32,330 nt of DNA, taken from assembly GCF_001513965.1 (NCBI RefSeq), contig NZ_KQ948029.1, forward strand, positions 1 to 32,330, given 5' to 3'. Made by a program: the position numbers and the translations under genes. Below are positions 8,993-16,577 of the stretch, piece by piece. The stretch is from Streptomyces cellostaticus (GTDB lineage Bacteria; Actinomycetota; Actinomycetes; Streptomycetales; Streptomycetaceae). The notes beneath the pieces were generated by a model, which saw only the letters and a program-made list of their open reading frames with translations, was not told where the DNA came from and did not search any database. The first letter of the stretch is position 1. Each line of letters starts with the position of its first letter.

Positions 8993-9622
8993 CTACAGTG
9001 CCGCCTCCAGCGCGAGGCAGGCTTCGTAGTCCGGCAGGATGCCCGACTCCAGCGCCTGGGCCAGGGTGGGGGCCGCGATGTCGCGGTCGGACAGGACCGG
9101 CTCGACGCCGTCGAGCGTGAGGGGCAGCCCGAGCGCCGGGTCCAGCGGGGAGACGGCGAGCTCGTTCTCCGCCACGTACGGCCCGGACATGAGGTACACC
9201 ATCGTGGTGTCGTCCTCGTGGGCGACGAACACATGGCCCACTCCGACCGGCAGATACGTGGACCGGAAGCTCTCCTGGTCGAGCCGGACCGTGTCCCACG
9301 TGCCGAAGGTGGGCGACCCCACCCGGAGGTCGACGACGAAGTCGAGCGCCCGGCCCCGCCCGCAGTAGACGTGCTTGGCCATGCCCGGCGGCGTCGAGGT
9401 GAAGTGCACACCGCGCACCACACCTCGGCGCGACTGGCTCTGGCAGGTCTGGAAGACGGGGAAGCCGTGCCCGGTCGTCTCGGCGAACTGAGGTTGCTGA
9501 TACGTCGTCACGAACAGGCCGCGACGGTCGGGGTACACCGTGGGGGTGAACTCGAAGGCGCCCTTGATGGCGAGTTCCCGGACGGTCGTGGGCGCTGTCG
9601 CGCCGGTCTGTCGAGTCGTCAT
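8993..9622 (-). CDS. dTDP-4-keto-6-deoxyhexose 3,5- or 5-epimerase (RmlC family)
   Basis: This 209-aa cupin-fold sugar-nucleotide epimerase carries the RmlC base His in RGVVRGVHF. It also has the conserved PPGMAKHVYC and RALDFVVDLRVGSPTFG blocks, YLPVGVGHVF and the Tyr-containing MVYLMSGPY. It resembles the EryBVII/TylCVII type (L-mycarose branch) more than the ChmJ/TylJ 3-epimerases of mycinose synthesis, judging from memory of those sequences. Inverting C5 would commit the intermediate to an L-sugar such as mycarose, oleandrose or arcanose. The ATG at 9622 is chosen, 20 bp after the methyltransferase stop; an in-frame GTG at 9655 would overlap that gene. No clear ribosome-binding site is seen. 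It is the last gene of the ABC-F/methyltransferase/epimerase run. Confidence 0.85.
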   Translation of the reverse strand: MTTRQTGATAPTTVRELAIKGAFEFTPTVYPDRRGLFVTTYQQPQFAETTGHGFPVFQTCQSQSRRGVVRGVHFTSTPPGMAKHVYCGRGRALDFVVDLRVGSPTFGTWDTVRLDQESFRSTYLPVGVGHVFVAHEDDTTMVYLMSGPYVAENELAVSPLDPALGLPLTLDGVEPVLSDRDIAAPTLAQALESGILPDYEACLALEAAL

Positions 9623-9642
9623 CACAGCTGCCGGCGATCCGG

Positions 9643-10419
9643 TCACTCGCCCCACTTCATGTAGATGACCGGCGGCTCGCGGCCGGGCAGCTGGCGCAGG
9701 GGTGCGCAGTCGAGGCCGAAGACCTCCTGCAGCGCCGTGGTCTCACCGGGCCACTTGGGGTGGGCCAGCTCGTCGAACGCGAGGATGCTCCCCTTGGTCA
9801 GGTGCGGCCGGATCGCCTCCAGCAGTTCCTTGGTCGGCTGGTAGAGATCCAGGTCGAAGTAGGCCATGGCGACGACCGTCTCCGGGTTGTCCTCCAGGTA
9901 CTGCGGAACGGTCTCGCGCACGTCGCCCTGGACGACGAAGGAGCGCTGGGTGTGCCCGAACGGCTCGGAGGCCTCGTGGGCCGCCAGGACCTCGCGCAGG
10001 TGGTCGACCTCGTTGTCCGGAACCGCGAAACGCCCGGGGACGGCGCTGGTGCTGACCTTGTCGACGTCCTTGATGTCCTCGGGGAAGCCGGTGAAGGTGT
10101 CGAAGCCGATGATGCGCCGCAGCGAGTTGTACGGCTCGTAGATGCTGCGCAGGGCCGTGAGCGTGGCCAGGTGACGGCCGTGCAGCACACCGAACTCCAT
10201 GATGACGCCCGGGACTTCGGGCAGCATGCGGTACAGCGCGTCCATGGAGAGCAGGTCGGCGAGCTGGTGGCGGCGCAGGTAGACCGGCAGGTTGTCGATC
10301 AGGTACTTCGGCGGGATGGGGCTTTCGACGAGGAGCTTCGTGAGCCGCTCACGCGCGTCGCGTTCCTGATCCGACTCGTGGGGAACGATGCGCGGGTCGG
10401 TGAAGCCGTCCTTGGCCAT
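9643..10419 (-). CDS. TylF-family SAM-dependent sugar O-methyltransferase
   Basis: The 258-aa class I methyltransferase belongs to the TylF/MycF family of macrolide sugar O-methyltransferases. The SAM-binding loop is IMEFGVLHG (73-81). FDTFTGFPED (106-115) corresponds to the family's acidic loop. FDLDLYQPT (188-196) and FDELAHPKWPGE (215-226) carry the acidic metal and substrate residues. The N terminus differs clearly from MycF. It looks closer to the 3-O-methyltransferases that act on free dTDP-deoxyhexoses, so its substrate may be the dTDP-sugar rather than the macrolide. Candidate products here are 3-O-methyl chalcose or 3-O-methyl arcanose, which the sequence cannot separate. The ATG at 10419 has AAGGAA 11 bases upstream. 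A large palindrome separates it from the ABC-F gene. Confidence 0.82.
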   Translation of the reverse strand: MAKDGFTDPRIVPHESDQERDARERLTKLLVESPIPPKYLIDNLPVYLRRHQLADLLSMDALYRMLPEVPGVIMEFGVLHGRHLATLTALRSIYEPYNSLRRIIGFDTFTGFPEDIKDVDKVSTSAVPGRFAVPDNEVDHLREVLAAHEASEPFGHTQRSFVVQGDVRETVPQYLEDNPETVVAMAYFDLDLYQPTKELLEAIRPHLTKGSILAFDELAHPKWPGETTALQEVFGLDCAPLRQLPGREPPVIYMKWGE

Positions 10420-10492
10420 GAGGGGCTGTTCCTTTCGACGGTGGGTCAGAAAAGCCAGAGCGTTGTCACGGTGGTTCAGCCACAGGTGGCGC

Positions 10493-10558
10493 GGGACGGT
10501 CGCGCAGGGGCGGCGATGCCGTACGGCACCGCCGCCCTCTGCCCCTACGGACCGTCCC
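10493..10558. terminator. 66-bp nested inverted repeat between ABC-F and methyltransferase genes
   Basis: The outer arms GGGACGGT (10493-10500) and ACCGTCCC (10551-10558) are perfect. Inside, GGCGGCG (10509-10515) pairs with CGCCGCC (10530-10536) around the perfect 12-mer TGCCGTACGGCA (10517-10528). A single A/C mismatch separates the two levels. The element lies 55 bp after the ABC-F stop and 74 bp before the methyltransferase start. It may terminate or attenuate transcription, or act as an mRNA processing site. Confidence 0.7.
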
Positions 10559-10612
10559 CTGGGTGATCAACCCGGGGATCGTCCCACGGGGCGCTACGGC
10601 ACAACAGCCGGA

Positions 10613-12340
<1,728 letters not shown>

Positions 12341-12490
12341 GATGCGCACGCCGTTTCATCCGTAGGTCAGAAAGAGGTCGACCGAGGGGAGCACTGCTCG
12401 AACGGGTGCCGGAGACAGGCATGACCGCATGGCACAGGACAGGAGACTGTCGTGAAAGACCAGTGCGGCGCTTGAACGGCGGGTCAACAG

Positions 12491-12519
12491 GCCGCTGGAG
12501 GAGCGGCACTCGCCGTGCC
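12491..12519 (-). promoter_or_regulatory. Overlapping alternative hairpins in the ABC-F leader
   Basis: In transcript order, hairpin A has arms GGCAC/GTGCC (12519-12505). Hairpin B has arms GCCGCT/AGCGGC (12507-12491). They share three bases, so they compete. They lie 39 nt after the stop of the candidate leader peptide and about 150 nt before the ABC-F start. A further GACAG/CTGTC hairpin follows downstream at about 12437-12450. This arrangement is what ribosome-mediated attenuation needs, but folding has not been computed. Confidence 0.4.
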
Positions 12520-12557
12520 CGATGGCGCCCGGAGCCAGAAGTGCTCGCGGGGCGGCG

Positions 12558-12599
12558 TCAGATGTAGTAGAAGCCTGCGGCGGCGAATGAGGAAATCAC
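12558..12599 (-). CDS. Candidate 13-aa leader peptide of the ABC-F gene
   Basis: The frame starts with GTG at 12599 and encodes MISSFAAAGFYYI, then TGA. A TANNNT-type hexamer (TAAAGT) ends 8 bases upstream, so transcription could begin at or next to the GTG, giving a leaderless message. The peptide is hydrophobic with an aromatic FYYI end. Macrolide-dependent ribosome stalling occurs on short hydrophobic leader peptides of erm and ABC-F resistance genes, so a sensor role is plausible. It matches no stalling motif I know. It is too short for statistical support. Confidence 0.4.
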   Translation of the reverse strand: MISSFAAAGFYYI

Positions 12600-12722
12600 G
12601 CACAGGACTTTAGCAGAGATCTTCGGTGGGGTGGGGCGAGATGGGGGAGAGAATCGGCCAAGTGCCGCCCGGAACTTCGCCGGACTTCTCCGGGAGCGGG
12701 GGATGTCGCTAGTGTCTGAGGT

Positions 12723-12749
12723 ATGCATTTTCTTCAGATATGCGGCTGA
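12723..12749 (+). CDS. Candidate 8-aa leader peptide of the macrolide glycosyltransferase gene
   Basis: ATG at 12723 opens a frame for MHFLQICG ending in TGA (12747-12749). TAGTGT at 12710-12715 is placed so that transcription could start at the ATG. GAGG lies only 1 base upstream, too close to act as a Shine-Dalgarno, so leaderless translation would be required. The stop codon lies in the 5' arm of the following stem. The geometry mirrors that of the ABC-F leader on the other strand. Confidence 0.3.
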   Translation: MHFLQICG

Positions 12750-12772
12750 CGGGGGCTGTTGCGCCTCCTGTC
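12748..12772 (+). promoter_or_regulatory. Stem-loop after the plus-strand leader frame
   Basis: GACGGGGG (12748-12755) pairs with CCTCCTGTC (12765-12772 region) to give an 8-bp stem with two G-U pairs, followed by CGTTCTTCG. Its left arm includes the stop codon of the 8-codon frame, so a stalled ribosome would block the stem. It is a plausible attenuator for the downstream glycosyltransferase gene. Confidence 0.35.
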
Positions 12773-12779
12773 CGTTCTT

Positions 12780-12791
12780 CGTATCGATACG
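12780..12791. promoter_or_regulatory. Perfect 12-bp palindrome, possible operator
   Basis: CGTATCGATACG is a perfect palindrome 27 bp before the glycosyltransferase ATG. It is AT-rich for this genome. A dimeric repressor could bind here, though chance or an RNA role cannot be excluded. Confidence 0.3.
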
Positions 12792-12818
12792 CCGTAGCAC
12801 TGAAATGAGCGAGCTCCC

Positions 12819-13988
12819 ATGTCTCGTCGCCACATCGCGATGATCGGCAATCCCATCGTCAGCCACGTCCTGCCCGGCCTCGAGGTCATCCGTGAACTCG
12901 TGGCGCGGGGCCACCGGGTGACGTACGCAAACGCCCCGGACGTCGCCGATCTGATCAGGCCCACCGGCGCCGAGTTCGTCCCCTGCACCACCACCCTGCC
13001 GGTCGCCGACAACAACTGGCCGCACGACCCGATCGCCGCGATGACCCTCTTCCTCGACGACGCGATCCAGGCCCTTCCCCGGCTGCGCGCCCACTACGAC
13101 GAGGACCCCGCCGACCTCTACCTGTACGACATCGGGTCCTACGCGGGCCGTGCGCTCGCCGAGGCGCAGAACCGCCCGTTCGTGCAGCTGTCCCCGTCGT
13201 ACGTGTCGTGGGAGGGCTACCGGCAGGAGGTCGCAGACCGCCTGATGCAGTTGCCGGGCGCCGACGCCTACCGGCAGAAGTTCGCCTCCTGGCTGGCCGG
13301 GAGCGGAGCGGCCACGCGGGACGTGGACGCCTTCAGCGGCCTGCCCGAGCGGACCATCGCGCTGATCACCAAGGCCATGCAGCCCCACGCCGACCGGGTG
13401 AACACCGACGTGGTGACCTTCGTCGGCCCCTGTCTCGGGGACCGCTCCGAGCAGGGCGGCTGGACCCGGCCGGCGGGTGCCGAGAAGGTGCTGCTGGTCT
13501 CCCTCGGCTCCGCCTACACCCAGCAGCCGGAGTTCTACCGCCGGTGCCTGGCGGCCTTCGGCGGTCTGACCGGCTGGCACGTGGTCCTCCAGATCGGCAG
13601 GCACACCGACGCGGGGGAGCTCGGCGAGATCCCGTCCAACGTCGAGGTGCACACCTGGGTGCCGCAGCTGGCGATCCTGGAGCAGGCCGACGCCTTCGTC
13701 ACCCACGCAGGCATGGGCGGCAGCAGCGAGGGGCTCTACACGGGCGTGCCGATGATCGCGGTGCCGCAGGGCGCCGAGCAGTTCGGCAACGCCGACCAGC
13801 TCGTCAGGCTCGGCGTGGCCCGGCGTATCGACACCGGCGACGCCACCGCCGATACTCTGCGCAGGGCGCTGCTGGAGCTCACCGCCGACCCGCAGGTCCG
13901 CCGCCGCTCGGACGCGCTCCGCGCCGAGCTGCGGGCCGAGGGCGGGACCGAGCGGGCCGCCGACCTCATCGAGGCCGCCCTGGCCTGA
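12819..13988 (+). CDS. Macrolide glycosyltransferase, OleD/OleI family (probable self-resistance)
   Basis: The 389-aa GT1-family enzyme is clearly related to OleD and OleI of the oleandomycin producer. Shared blocks include LEVIRELVARGHRVTYA, FLDDAIQALP, ALQPHADRV-like KAMQPHADRVNTDVVTFVG, RPAGAEKVLLVSLGSA, VEVHTWVPQLAILEQAD, FVTHAGMGGSSEGL, MIAVPQGAEQFGNAD and ERAADLIEAAL. OleD-type enzymes glucosylate the desosamine or other sugar of macrolides and inactivate them inside the cell until a secreted glycosidase releases the drug. No such glycosidase is in the window. His16 in SHVLP matches the HxxP base of the family, but the preceding His of the usual HGH is Val. The ATG at 12819 has only a weak GAG upstream. 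A biosynthetic role is possible but less likely. Confidence 0.9.
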   Translation: MSRRHIAMIGNPIVSHVLPGLEVIRELVARGHRVTYANAPDVADLIRPTGAEFVPCTTTLPVADNNWPHDPIAAMTLFLDDAIQALPRLRAHYDEDPADLYLYDIGSYAGRALAEAQNRPFVQLSPSYVSWEGYRQEVADRLMQLPGADAYRQKFASWLAGSGAATRDVDAFSGLPERTIALITKAMQPHADRVNTDVVTFVGPCLGDRSEQGGWTRPAGAEKVLLVSLGSAYTQQPEFYRRCLAAFGGLTGWHVVLQIGRHTDAGELGEIPSNVEVHTWVPQLAILEQADAFVTHAGMGGSSEGLYTGVPMIAVPQGAEQFGNADQLVRLGVARRIDTGDATADTLRRALLELTADPQVRRRSDALRAELRAEGGTERAADLIEAALA

Positions 13989-14029
13989 GCCGCCCGACCG
14001 TCGCATCGGCCGGTGGCTCCCGCCCGCGG

Positions 14030-14096
14030 GGCGAGCGGCACTGTGTCACATGACGGGGCGAGCGGCCCTGTGTCCACATGACGGAGCGAGCGGCAA
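14030..14096. repeat. Tandem 28-bp direct repeats before the sugar ketoreductase gene
   Basis: Two copies of GCGAGCGGCMCTGTGT followed by (C)CACATGACGG lie at about 14030-14056 and 14058-14084. A partial third copy (GCGAGCGGC) follows at 14087-14095. They occupy the 126-bp gap between the glycosyltransferase stop and the ketoreductase start and end 6 bp before its ribosome-binding site. Confidence 0.7.
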
Positions 14097-14114
14097 GGAA
14101 CGAGGAGGGCGGCC

Positions 14115-15089
14115 GTGGACAGGGTGCGGATGGGCGTGCTGGGCTGCGCGGACATCGCCTGGCGGCGCATGCTGCCCGTACTCGCGGGCCATCCCTGCGT
14201 CGAGGTGGTCGCGATCGGGAGCCGGGACGCGGCCAAGGCGGCGGCGTTCGCCCGGCGGTTCGGCGGTGCACCGGTGACCGGTTACGAAGCCGTGCTCGAC
14301 CGGTCCGACGTCGACGCCGTCTACGTCCCGCTGCCACCCGCGCTCAACGCCGACTGGACCCGGCGGGCACTGGAGGCGGACAAGCACGTCCTGAGCGAGA
14401 AACCGCTGACTGTCACCGCACGGCAGGCCTCGGAGCTGTACGAACTCGCCCGTGCCCGCGGCCGGGCACTGTTCGAGAACTACATGTTCCTCTGCCACCC
14501 CCAGCACCAGGTGGTCGATGACCTGCTCGCCGCCGGACGGATCGGGGAACTCCGTTCCCTGACGGCCGAGTTCACCATCCCCGGCAAGCCGGCGGACGAC
14601 ATCCGCCACCGCCGTGACCTGGGCGGCGGCGCGCTCACCGGCATCGGCGTCTATCCGCTGCGCACGGCCTTGCGCTACTTCGGCCCCGGCCTCGAAGTGG
14701 CCGGCGCGTACCTGAAGCAGGACCCGCACACCGGTGTCGACACCGGCGGGGCGGCGCTGCTCACGGCACCCGACGGTGCGGTGGCGCACCTCGGCTTCGG
14801 ACTGGAGCACGCCTACCGCTGCCGGTACGAGCTCACCGGCTCCAGGGGGCGCATCATCGTGCCCAGGGCCTACACGCCGCCCGCGGACCACACCGCGGTC
14901 GTCCACCTCGAACGGGACGGATCGAGCGAGGAGTTCCCCGTGCCCCCGCACGAGCAGTTCAGCTCCGTGGTGACGGCCTTCGTCGAGGGCATCCGTTCGG
15001 GCGCCCCGTCCCCGCTCACCGGCCGGGCACTGGCGGACCAGGCCCGGCTGGTCGAGGAGTCGTACGCCGTCGCGCGGCGCGGCGACTGA
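14115..15089 (+). CDS. NDP-hexose 3-ketoreductase (Gfo/Idh/MocA family)
   Basis: The 324-aa NAD(P)-dependent oxidoreductase has an N-terminal Rossmann fold (MGVLGCADIAWRRMLP) and the family's conserved catalytic Lys in HVLSEKPLT (about residues 93-101). GGGALTGIGVYPL follows in the second domain. Macrolide and anthracycline clusters use this family, for example KijD10-type enzymes, to reduce the 3-keto group of dTDP-deoxysugars. Here it could reduce the 3-keto-4,6-dideoxyglucose left by the DesII-like enzyme to the chalcose precursor. It could instead reduce the L-sugar intermediate. It starts with GTG at 14115, with AGGAGG at 14103-14108. It probably shares a transcript with the upstream glycosyltransferase and the downstream acyltransferase. 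Confidence 0.87.
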   Translation: MDRVRMGVLGCADIAWRRMLPVLAGHPCVEVVAIGSRDAAKAAAFARRFGGAPVTGYEAVLDRSDVDAVYVPLPPALNADWTRRALEADKHVLSEKPLTVTARQASELYELARARGRALFENYMFLCHPQHQVVDDLLAAGRIGELRSLTAEFTIPGKPADDIRHRRDLGGGALTGIGVYPLRTALRYFGPGLEVAGAYLKQDPHTGVDTGGAALLTAPDGAVAHLGFGLEHAYRCRYELTGSRGRIIVPRAYTPPADHTAVVHLERDGSSEEFPVPPHEQFSSVVTAFVEGIRSGAPSPLTGRALADQARLVEESYAVARRGD

Positions 15090-15325
15090 GGTACCGGCCC
15101 GTCCTCGTGCGCGCATCCCCAAAGCAGTGGGCGAGGCCGCCGCTCATGTGCCGATGAAGGCGCTCTCGAACCGTTCTCGAGCCGCGCGAGCCATGGTGGC
15201 GATCGGCCCAGCAGCGTCACCCGCGCCCTAGGCCCCCACGCATGACGTACTGGTGCGTGACCAGGAGACAAAGGCCGCTGGTCCGCTCCCGCACGATCAC
15301 CCACGCCTAGTGCCCTAGGAGCGCC

Positions 15326-16492
15326 ATGCCGAGTCCGCAGACGACACTCGAAAGACCCCGCGCCACCCTCCCCGCAACAACCGGCTTCCGCCCCGACATC
15401 CAGGCGCTGCGCGCCCTGGCCGTGGGACTCGTCGTCTTCACCCACGTGTGGCCGACCCAGCTCACCGGCGGCTTCGTCGGTGTCGACGTCTTCTTCGTCA
15501 TCTCCGGTTACCTCATCAGCACCCAGCTGATCCGCGAGATCGACAGCACCGGCCGCGTCCGGATCGCGGACTTCTACGCACGACGCGTACGCCGCCTGCT
15601 GCCCGCCGCCTTCCTGGTGCTGATCAGCGTCGTCGTCGCCGTGCGCGCCCTCGTCCCGCGCGACCGCTGGGCCGACAACGCCGACCAGGTGATGGCCAGC
15701 GCTCTGTACGTGCAGAACTGGCTGCTCGGCGCGCATCCCATCGACGTCACCAAGGTCACCGCGGTGGCGAGTTACTGGTCCCTGTCGGTCGAGGAGCAGT
15801 TCTACCTGTGCTGGCCGCTGCTCCTCCTGCTGCTGTTCAAGCTGCGGGCACCCTGGGCGCGCCTCGCGAGCATCACAGGCCTGGGGCTCGCCTCACTGGT
15901 CTGGTGCATCCACCTCACCACGGCTGACCCCGTCTCGGCGTACTTCATCACACCGGTCCGTGTATGGGAGTTCGTGATCGGCGCAGTGGTCGCGCTGGTC
16001 GGGGCGAGGTTCACCCTGCCCACCATCGCGGCCAACGCAGCCTCACTGCTCGGTTTCGCCGCGATCGTGGGCTCGGCAGTCCACCTCACCGGCCTGACGC
16101 CCTACCCCGGCTCCGCCGCGCTGATACCGACCCTGGGCGCTGCCCTGGTCATCGCCGGCGGCACCAGCCCGGGGCGGCAATGGCACACCGTGCTGACCTC
16201 GTCGAAGCCCGTACAACTCCTCGGCGACATCAGCTACTCGCTGTATCTGTGGCACTGGCCGCTGCTCATGCTGGCGCCACTGGCCGTATCCGGAGGAGTC
16301 CTCACCTCCCCGGTGCGCCTGGGCATCGTGGCGGCGGCACTGCTGCTGGCGTACGCATCGAAGCGCCTGGTCGAAGACCCGATCCGTACCTGGCCCCTCC
16401 TGGCGGGCAGCGCCCGGCTGACCTTCGTCGCCATGGCGGCCGGCCTGGCCACGGTCTGCCTGACGGCCGCCGGCCTCCTCCTGTGGACCTGA
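15326..16492 (+). CDS. Membrane O-acyltransferase (acyltransferase-3, OafA/YrhL-like)
   Basis: The 388-aa protein has about ten hydrophobic segments and belongs to the acyltransferase-3 family. Motifs are FRPDIQALRALAVGLVV, the His-bearing FTHVWP, GGFVGVDVFFVISGYLI, ARRVRRLLPAAF, SLSVEEQFYLCWP and the late SYSLYLWHWPLL. It lacks the C-terminal SGNH esterase domain found in longer OafA proteins, so it is a transmembrane-only form. Family members move acetyl or larger acyl groups from acyl-CoA to sugar or macrolide hydroxyls. It may O-acetylate the macrolide or one of its sugars. The ATG at 15326 has AGGAG at 15317-15321. The 236-bp gap upstream contains weak hairpins (GACCAG/CTGGTC) but no gene. 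Confidence 0.87.
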   Translation: MPSPQTTLERPRATLPATTGFRPDIQALRALAVGLVVFTHVWPTQLTGGFVGVDVFFVISGYLISTQLIREIDSTGRVRIADFYARRVRRLLPAAFLVLISVVVAVRALVPRDRWADNADQVMASALYVQNWLLGAHPIDVTKVTAVASYWSLSVEEQFYLCWPLLLLLLFKLRAPWARLASITGLGLASLVWCIHLTTADPVSAYFITPVRVWEFVIGAVVALVGARFTLPTIAANAASLLGFAAIVGSAVHLTGLTPYPGSAALIPTLGAALVIAGGTSPGRQWHTVLTSSKPVQLLGDISYSLYLWHWPLLMLAPLAVSGGVLTSPVRLGIVAAALLLAYASKRLVEDPIRTWPLLAGSARLTFVAMAAGLATVCLTAAGLLLWT

Positions 16493-16513
16493 CTCACCTG
16501 ACCGCAACCCGCG

Positions 16514-16548
16514 ACCGGGTCGCCGCGCCTGCCGCGCGGCGGCCCGGT
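16514..16548. terminator. Bidirectional terminator hairpin
   Basis: ACCGGGTCGCCGCGC (16514-16528) pairs with GCGCGGCGGCCCGGT (16534-16548) over 15 bp with one U-G pair and a CTGCC loop. It lies between the convergent acyltransferase (+) and 4-ketoreductase (-) genes, where it would serve both. Confidence 0.85.
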
Positions 16549-16577
16549 CCGGGCTGAGCCGCTCGACGGCCGGCCGG

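Larger units (their letters stand above)
12341..12818. promoter_or_regulatory. Divergent regulatory region between two resistance genes
   Basis: These 478 bp separate the ABC-F gene (-) from the macrolide glycosyltransferase (+). GC is lower than in the flanking genes. On the minus strand TAAAGT lies 7 bases before a 13-codon frame that starts at 12599. On the plus strand TAGTGT (12710-12715) lies 7 bases before an 8-codon frame that starts at 12723. Neither has a convincing -35 box or a Shine-Dalgarno at normal spacing, so both could be leaderless leader peptides. Hairpins follow each of them (listed separately). Promoter calls are inference from hexamer shape only. Confidence 0.5.

Noticed and set aside
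9643..10419. Mycinose biosynthesis inferred from the TylF-type methyltransferase
   Set aside because: The epimerase and 4-ketoreductase look like the EryBVII/EryBIV (L-mycarose) types rather than TylJ/TylD, and no TylE or TylN homologue is present.
12805..12843. A 12-codon frame (MSELPCLVATSR) overlapping the glycosyltransferase start
   Set aside because: It has no ribosome-binding site and simply reads the first codons of the glycosyltransferase in another frame; chance is the simplest explanation.
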